From assembly GCF_001649575.2 (NCBI RefSeq), contig NC_051441.1:9567456-9631455 (forward strand): a stretch of 64,000 nucleotides of DNA, written 5' to 3'. The position numbers were made by a program, and so were the translations under genes. Source of the stretch: Kryptolebias marmoratus. Lineage: Eukaryota; Chordata; Actinopteri; Cyprinodontiformes; Rivulidae. A model generated the notes under the pieces. It did not search any database, was not told the DNA's origin, and saw only the letters and a list, made by a program, of their open reading frames with translations. Below, piece by piece: positions 58,990 to 64,000 of the stretch (position 1 is the first letter of the stretch; every line of letters starts with the position of its first letter).

Positions 58990-61690
58990 TGAACTATCCA
59001 TTTAACTGACACTAAAAACAACATTTTAAAAAAGATAAATAAAAAATACCCCTACAAACTAGATAAGTACTTTAAGTACTCAACGTCTATACCCTCACAC
59101 ATCAACTGAATTTTCAAGCCGGGCGCAGCGTGACTCTGTCAACAGTACACACAGTTAATTACATTTGCTGAGGTTCTACATTACACCCCGATTACACCAA
59201 TGTACCGCTGACAAGTGGCTTCTTTGTTCACTAAGCCTCCTTCAAGTGACAGGATGTGTTAATATCACTCGCTTGATTGAATGTGATAAGTTTTGTACGC
59301 TGATATTTCTTTCTTTTTTTTTTTTGGTGTGTGCATTTAATAAAGCCGTGTCCAGCAGAAAGCTCTCTGCCTGCATCCAAACCTTGGGCTGACTTTGAAT
59401 TGGCCTCTTTGTCTTCCTCCACAGATCCAAATCACCAAGGCTGGATCTGTGTGCCGTTGCCATGGGAACGTAGGTCAGCGGTTCCAGGAGTTTACTGTTT
59501 GCTTTGGCTGGACATCAAAGCGCGAGTGTAGGTGGGGATGGACAGGGGTAGGGTGGGAGGTGATCTGGCTTGACATGGGATAGTAGAAATGATACAGCAA
59601 CTCAAGGTACACTGTGGCTTTGTCCCCAAACTGGAAGCTGTAGTCCGCCGGTCCCTCCCTGGGGGACGGGATCAGTTTTCTTGACCACCTCTGCCTTGTC
59701 ATCAACCCAACATGCTTCTCCTGATCCTGACAAGATCTGTATGTGTCACAGTCTGAGTCCCAGTCCCACCCTCTGCAGCTTCCCCCAAACACCCCAAATT
59801 AGTTTGTTTGCTTTGGCGCACATGACTGAGCTGCCTGGAAACAGATACAGAGCATTGCTCTTAATGTGACAATATCAACAGGCTTCCATAAATCAATAAG
59901 GCTGCTGTTCACAGTTCATAAGAGCAACAGATTAAATGACATAACAGTAGCATGATGTTGTGCATGACAAAAATACCTCTTTATCACTGTTGTTCCTTCA
60001 TTCTGTGACAGATCACTGCATTTATTATCAGCTGTGCTGTGTAATCAACATCATTTGTAATTTATGTGAGGGAAATTTCATATTCATGAGATGAGGCCAT
60101 TTATCACTGTCAAAGTCACAACTCACTTAAAGCTCCGTCAGCCAAAGAAATCCCTGTTTTGACAGGCGGCTGTGGAGGCAGGCACAGCTGAGGCTGGGGG
60201 CGGGCGCTGTAGGGGGTCTTTTGGCTTACGAGCCTGGTGTCCCGAGGCCCTCTCACGTTCAGGTGTAAAACCCCTCAGTCGGCACAGCAGGACTAACTTT
60301 GCTTGGGACTTGCAGCGCCACGGAGTCTGCAGCAGCCCCCGAGCCTCCTAAAATAGAGTCAACCTCACACCGAGTTGGTTTGCTATGAAGAATTTCAATA
60401 TTTAACAGATTTGCAGCTCATTCATTTTTTTCACAAAACAAAACAAAGCTGATGTATCTTTTTGATGGCAAACTATATTAGATAATTTTTATTCTAAATC
60501 TCCTTAAACTTGATGGAGACCACATATTTTGACCTTATGAATGAAACACTTTGCTGCATGCCGGCTTTCTTTGGATGGTTTCATGCTGTTTATGGCGACA
60601 TGACTCTTAATTTCACGGCTGAATTAGAACTTTGTGCAATAATCCTTAAAATATTATGTACCAGAAAATAAAAGGAGAATATTTTGCTTTCCCGCAATGT
60701 AAAACCAGTTTCTATGTGCTACAGGTGGTGCCCTTCTCTGGCACAATACCGCAGATAATCAACAGATGAAAACCCTCCCACCCTCCACCAGTTCCATTCA
60801 CTTCTTTTTCCTGTTGAGCAGCACAGCGGATATCAAAACCACACATGTTACTTCAGTGCTCTGGATTCCCTTGTCTGGGAATGGCCCCCTGGGGGTCAAA
60901 CCTCTGCTTCTTCCTGCTATTTGCAGGTCAAAGGAGATGGCCTGCTGCAGAGGCATTTCCCACTGCAGCTTTACTGGACTAACATTCAAACCTTCACACA
61001 TCAGTAAACAACAGAGCATATAAATATATTGTGTGGGCTACTTGATCCCTAGAAACTTGAGTTTATTAAAACTTGTTGATACGCAGATGTTCTGACCTCA
61101 GATCATAGCTGACACCAGGACAGGAAGTGAGCAGATATATGAGGGAAAGAAGCCAAATGGAAGAGGAGACAGTGAGATCTGTCCTGCTGGGTTAAAATGT
61201 GCAAAGTGAACAGTAATAAACAGGTTTTCATTATGAGTATGCTTCATGTTTTCAGCATATTTTGCTCCATAAATAGATTATTCTACATCTGAAATCAATC
61301 TGCAATAATAACCTTTTAGTATTATGAATAAGGGGGAATTTAACAGGATCTCAGTGCATTTTTTTCCTGGAGCCTCATTAGTGTCATGACTGATTTCCCC
61401 TGCAATATTGAACCTTAGTCTCCTCGAGAGATCCCCGTTGCATGGAAGCGGATCTGTCGAGTAGAATGACGATGATGGGAGCCGTTTGACACACGTGTAC
61501 CCTTACAGTGAGAGTGCATGCATAATGCATACAGCCTTAACTAAACATCCACCGCCTCGACTCAACTGGGGTGTTATCTGGTGTGTGACTCTGACTTTCT
61601 TCCTGAGTGGGATGGTATATCACATTCCTGGAGGCCTTGCTTCCTCCACTGTTCGCATGCAGATACTCACAAGCTGCGAGTATGTGTACG
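58990..61690. other. Non-coding, with GC-richer segments
   Basis: GC-richer single-copy stretches lie at about 59380-59830 and 60110-60370. The first has an open frame of about 100 codons on the minus strand (59475-59792), without recognised domain or clear splice sites. No gene is supported. Confidence 0.35.
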
Positions 61691-61691
61691 G

Positions 61692-61692
<1 letters not shown>

Positions 61693-61726
<34 letters not shown>
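61693..61726. repeat. (AC)n microsatellite
   Basis: About 16 uninterrupted dinucleotide units. Confidence 0.95.
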
Positions 61727-61728
<2 letters not shown>

Positions 61729-61729
61729 A

Positions 61730-64000
61730 GAAAGAAAGACATAGGACTGTCTGATTCAAGACCAGATGTTCTGTTTCAACATCTGCATGAATTTTAAAAA
61801 AGGAAGACAAAAATCTTGGATTCAGCATAAACAACTTGCTGTCTTCATGTCAAAATGGAGATAAATGTCACAAATATGTTATTTTCAGCACTTTTACAAA
61901 ATACTTGTATAAATGTCTGAGAAAGCAAGAAAATTACAGATTAAAAATTTTTTTTAATGTAAGAAAGTAAGAAAAGCTTTAAGTTTTAACCCTCAAAAAA
62001 GAGAGAGACAAAGAGAGGTAGAGAAACCTTTGTGACTTTAGGTCAATTTATCCGAAAGCCACAGGAGGATTGAAAGAATCAAATTCATCTTTAATGACCA
62101 TAAAGCCACTTTACTCCAGCAGAATAGTTTTTAACTGTGCCTTGTCATTTACCATTTTTTTATTATAAGATATTTTTTTCATCTAAATTTTTTTGCTAAT
62201 TTAAGCAAATAAATCACACAGATCTTTTTAAGCAGCAAACCACAGCTGTGCTCGGAATAAAAGAGTTGGACTGTACACAGTCAGGATGTATTACAGCATG
62301 TTTGGGTTTGGATTTGAAATGTACATTTATTTTGTTTACTTTTTAAAAATTGGCTTAAATAAAGTAGAAGATGTAATCATTAAAACAAACAAAACCAAAC
62401 TATGTACTGGCAATAGACTCTAATGATCCTTGGTTGATCTGTTTGTCCAATCTCTTTAACTTATCAGGTATTCATGCAGAAAGGGAGGTAAGAGGCAAAA
62501 TCCTTTCCTATATCAAGAAACGTCAACTATGATCAGGGTTTATAGTTTGAGAGCAGAGTAGCAAACAGACGTTACATGTCCTGCAGTTACCACAGGAGTT
62601 TGATTTATTCATTAATGTGTAAATATTTAATGTTTCTTAGTCCAGCTTTTGCTGGTTCTGTCGTATTTCTCTGTTATGAGGCAAAACGCTCATGTCTAAT
62701 TATATCTGGGCCAGCTATTTTAAAACCCTAGACTATATATATATAAATTTTAGATAAAAATTTCCAATTCAACTTTTGCTCCAATTCATCTTAGATGATG
62801 ACTCTTTTATAGCTTATCAATCACAACCAATGGACATTTTAAAGACGAGATAAAATGTTGAACTGAGAGTCTAGGGGAATTGGAAAACGATAGTGGTGGT
62901 TTTCTGTATTTGTCAGGCAGCTGATTTCTGAATCACTTCGTGCTGATAAATAAATTCTGTTTTGAGAGAGCAGAAAGAGGAGCCTTACAGTTATCCATCC
63001 TGCTGGATATAAAAGCTTGCATCGGTCTTCCAGTGTCTTTCAGGGAGAAAGATAGTCACACTGTGGCAATAATTTGAAATGATAGAAGGCAGTTTTGAGG
63101 TCATAGCCTGTATGAGCTTTAGAAGTGAGTCTGTTGCCAGTTTCTCTGAGTTTCTGTGGATGTAACTGAAATTCAACCGTGAAGAGAATAATATGAACTT
63201 TTATCACAATCCAATCTAGTTGAAGTGTTGATTGCACAGGTTTAAAGAATGCAGTCATACAGAACTGAGTGTGAGCAGCTAAAAGTCTGTCATCAGGACC
63301 TCTTATAAACCAACTCAGGCTCGCAGCCAGTCTGATTGCCAGAGGTTGAGAGTTTTCTGTAGGCTTCAGCTGAAAGGAAATCATACCCAAGGTGCTTTCT
63401 AAGGGCCATTTGACTGGCTTTTACACTCTATGTGCATTATATGACCGCTTGTGGTTTCAACCAACTGTGAGCCTTGCCTGAAAATGAACCCCTGACTGCG
63501 AGGAGCTGACTTATGTCTGTGTGTTTACATCTGTCAGGAAAAGGCCAGACTCAGCACCGTAACTGAGGCTCCTCTGCAATGTAAAAGTTATGATACTTCG
63601 CTCGAGCATTGAAGTACCCTCAAACTGGCCTTTTCTGACAGGGTCCAGGGGAACTTAGATCTACAGATTGTGCAGCGCTCACAGTAAAATTTCCGTAGCT
63701 TAATGATAGCTAAAAATGATTTAGAAGTCATGATTTTTGATGCTGCCATGACAAAATAACTTTAGTTTATTAGGGGGATTTTGTGAGAAATGTTTTTTTC
63801 AGTCATTTACTCCTGTTATAATTATAGATGGAGCCTTCACCAGTATCTCGTGGGTAATAAATCATAACATGATCTATCATATTTTTTTAATATTTACTTC
63901 GTTACAGCATTCAACAGAAGGGACTCTTGTAGATCTGCAAATTCTATCTCAATTTGTAAACAATGCCTCAATGGATTTACATTCATGCCATTCATAACAA
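61730..64000. other. Non-coding end of window
   Basis: AT-rich until about 62980, then more even base composition to about 63680. No gene, repeat copy or RNA gene is recognised. Confidence 0.4.

Overview
The window is vertebrate genomic DNA, most likely from a ray-finned (teleost) fish. It is AT-rich, with GT-AG introns often only 75-150 bp long, abundant CA and TA microsatellites, and teleost-style retroposon tails ending in ATGG repeats. There are no bacterial features.

Region 1 (1-1700): the 3' end of an unidentified plus-strand gene. A probable transmembrane exon (271-365) is followed by a terminal exon (from 574, stop at 822-824). The phases fit, and the layout resembles a class I cytokine receptor of the common-gamma/CRLF2 kind, but this is tentative.

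Region 2 (about 1750-32700): one complete gene, rnf213 (mysterin), on the plus strand. I could join 66 coding exons by hand, all with GT-AG introns and matching phase. They give an open frame of 15861 nt (5286 aa plus stop) from the ATG at 3360 to the TGA at 32037-32039. Domain order: N-terminal four-Cys zinc ribbon, low-complexity Lys/Gln-rich segment with a coding tandem repeat, CBM20-like beta domain, long helical arm, dynein-like AAA core (P-loop in AAA2, full Walker A/B in AAA3 and AAA4), C3HC4 RING, RZ finger and C-terminal domain. The upstream region has two perfect ISRE/IRF motifs, matching the known interferon inducibility of this immune and vascular E3 ligase.

Region 3 (about 32700-64000): 31 kb with no supported gene. 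It holds at least eight copies of one dispersed repeat family, a 978-bp foldback DNA element with a 6-bp target-site duplication, microsatellites, retroposon tails, and GC-richer single-copy islands that could be conserved non-coding DNA or part of a long intron. A few exon-like stretches are noted at low confidence. The loop of the foldback element carries a decayed zinc-ribbon reading frame that resembles the rnf213 N-terminus; this is the most unexpected item here.

No new multi-gene system is evident. The main content is a full-length rnf213 with an interferon-type promoter and a repeat-rich flank.
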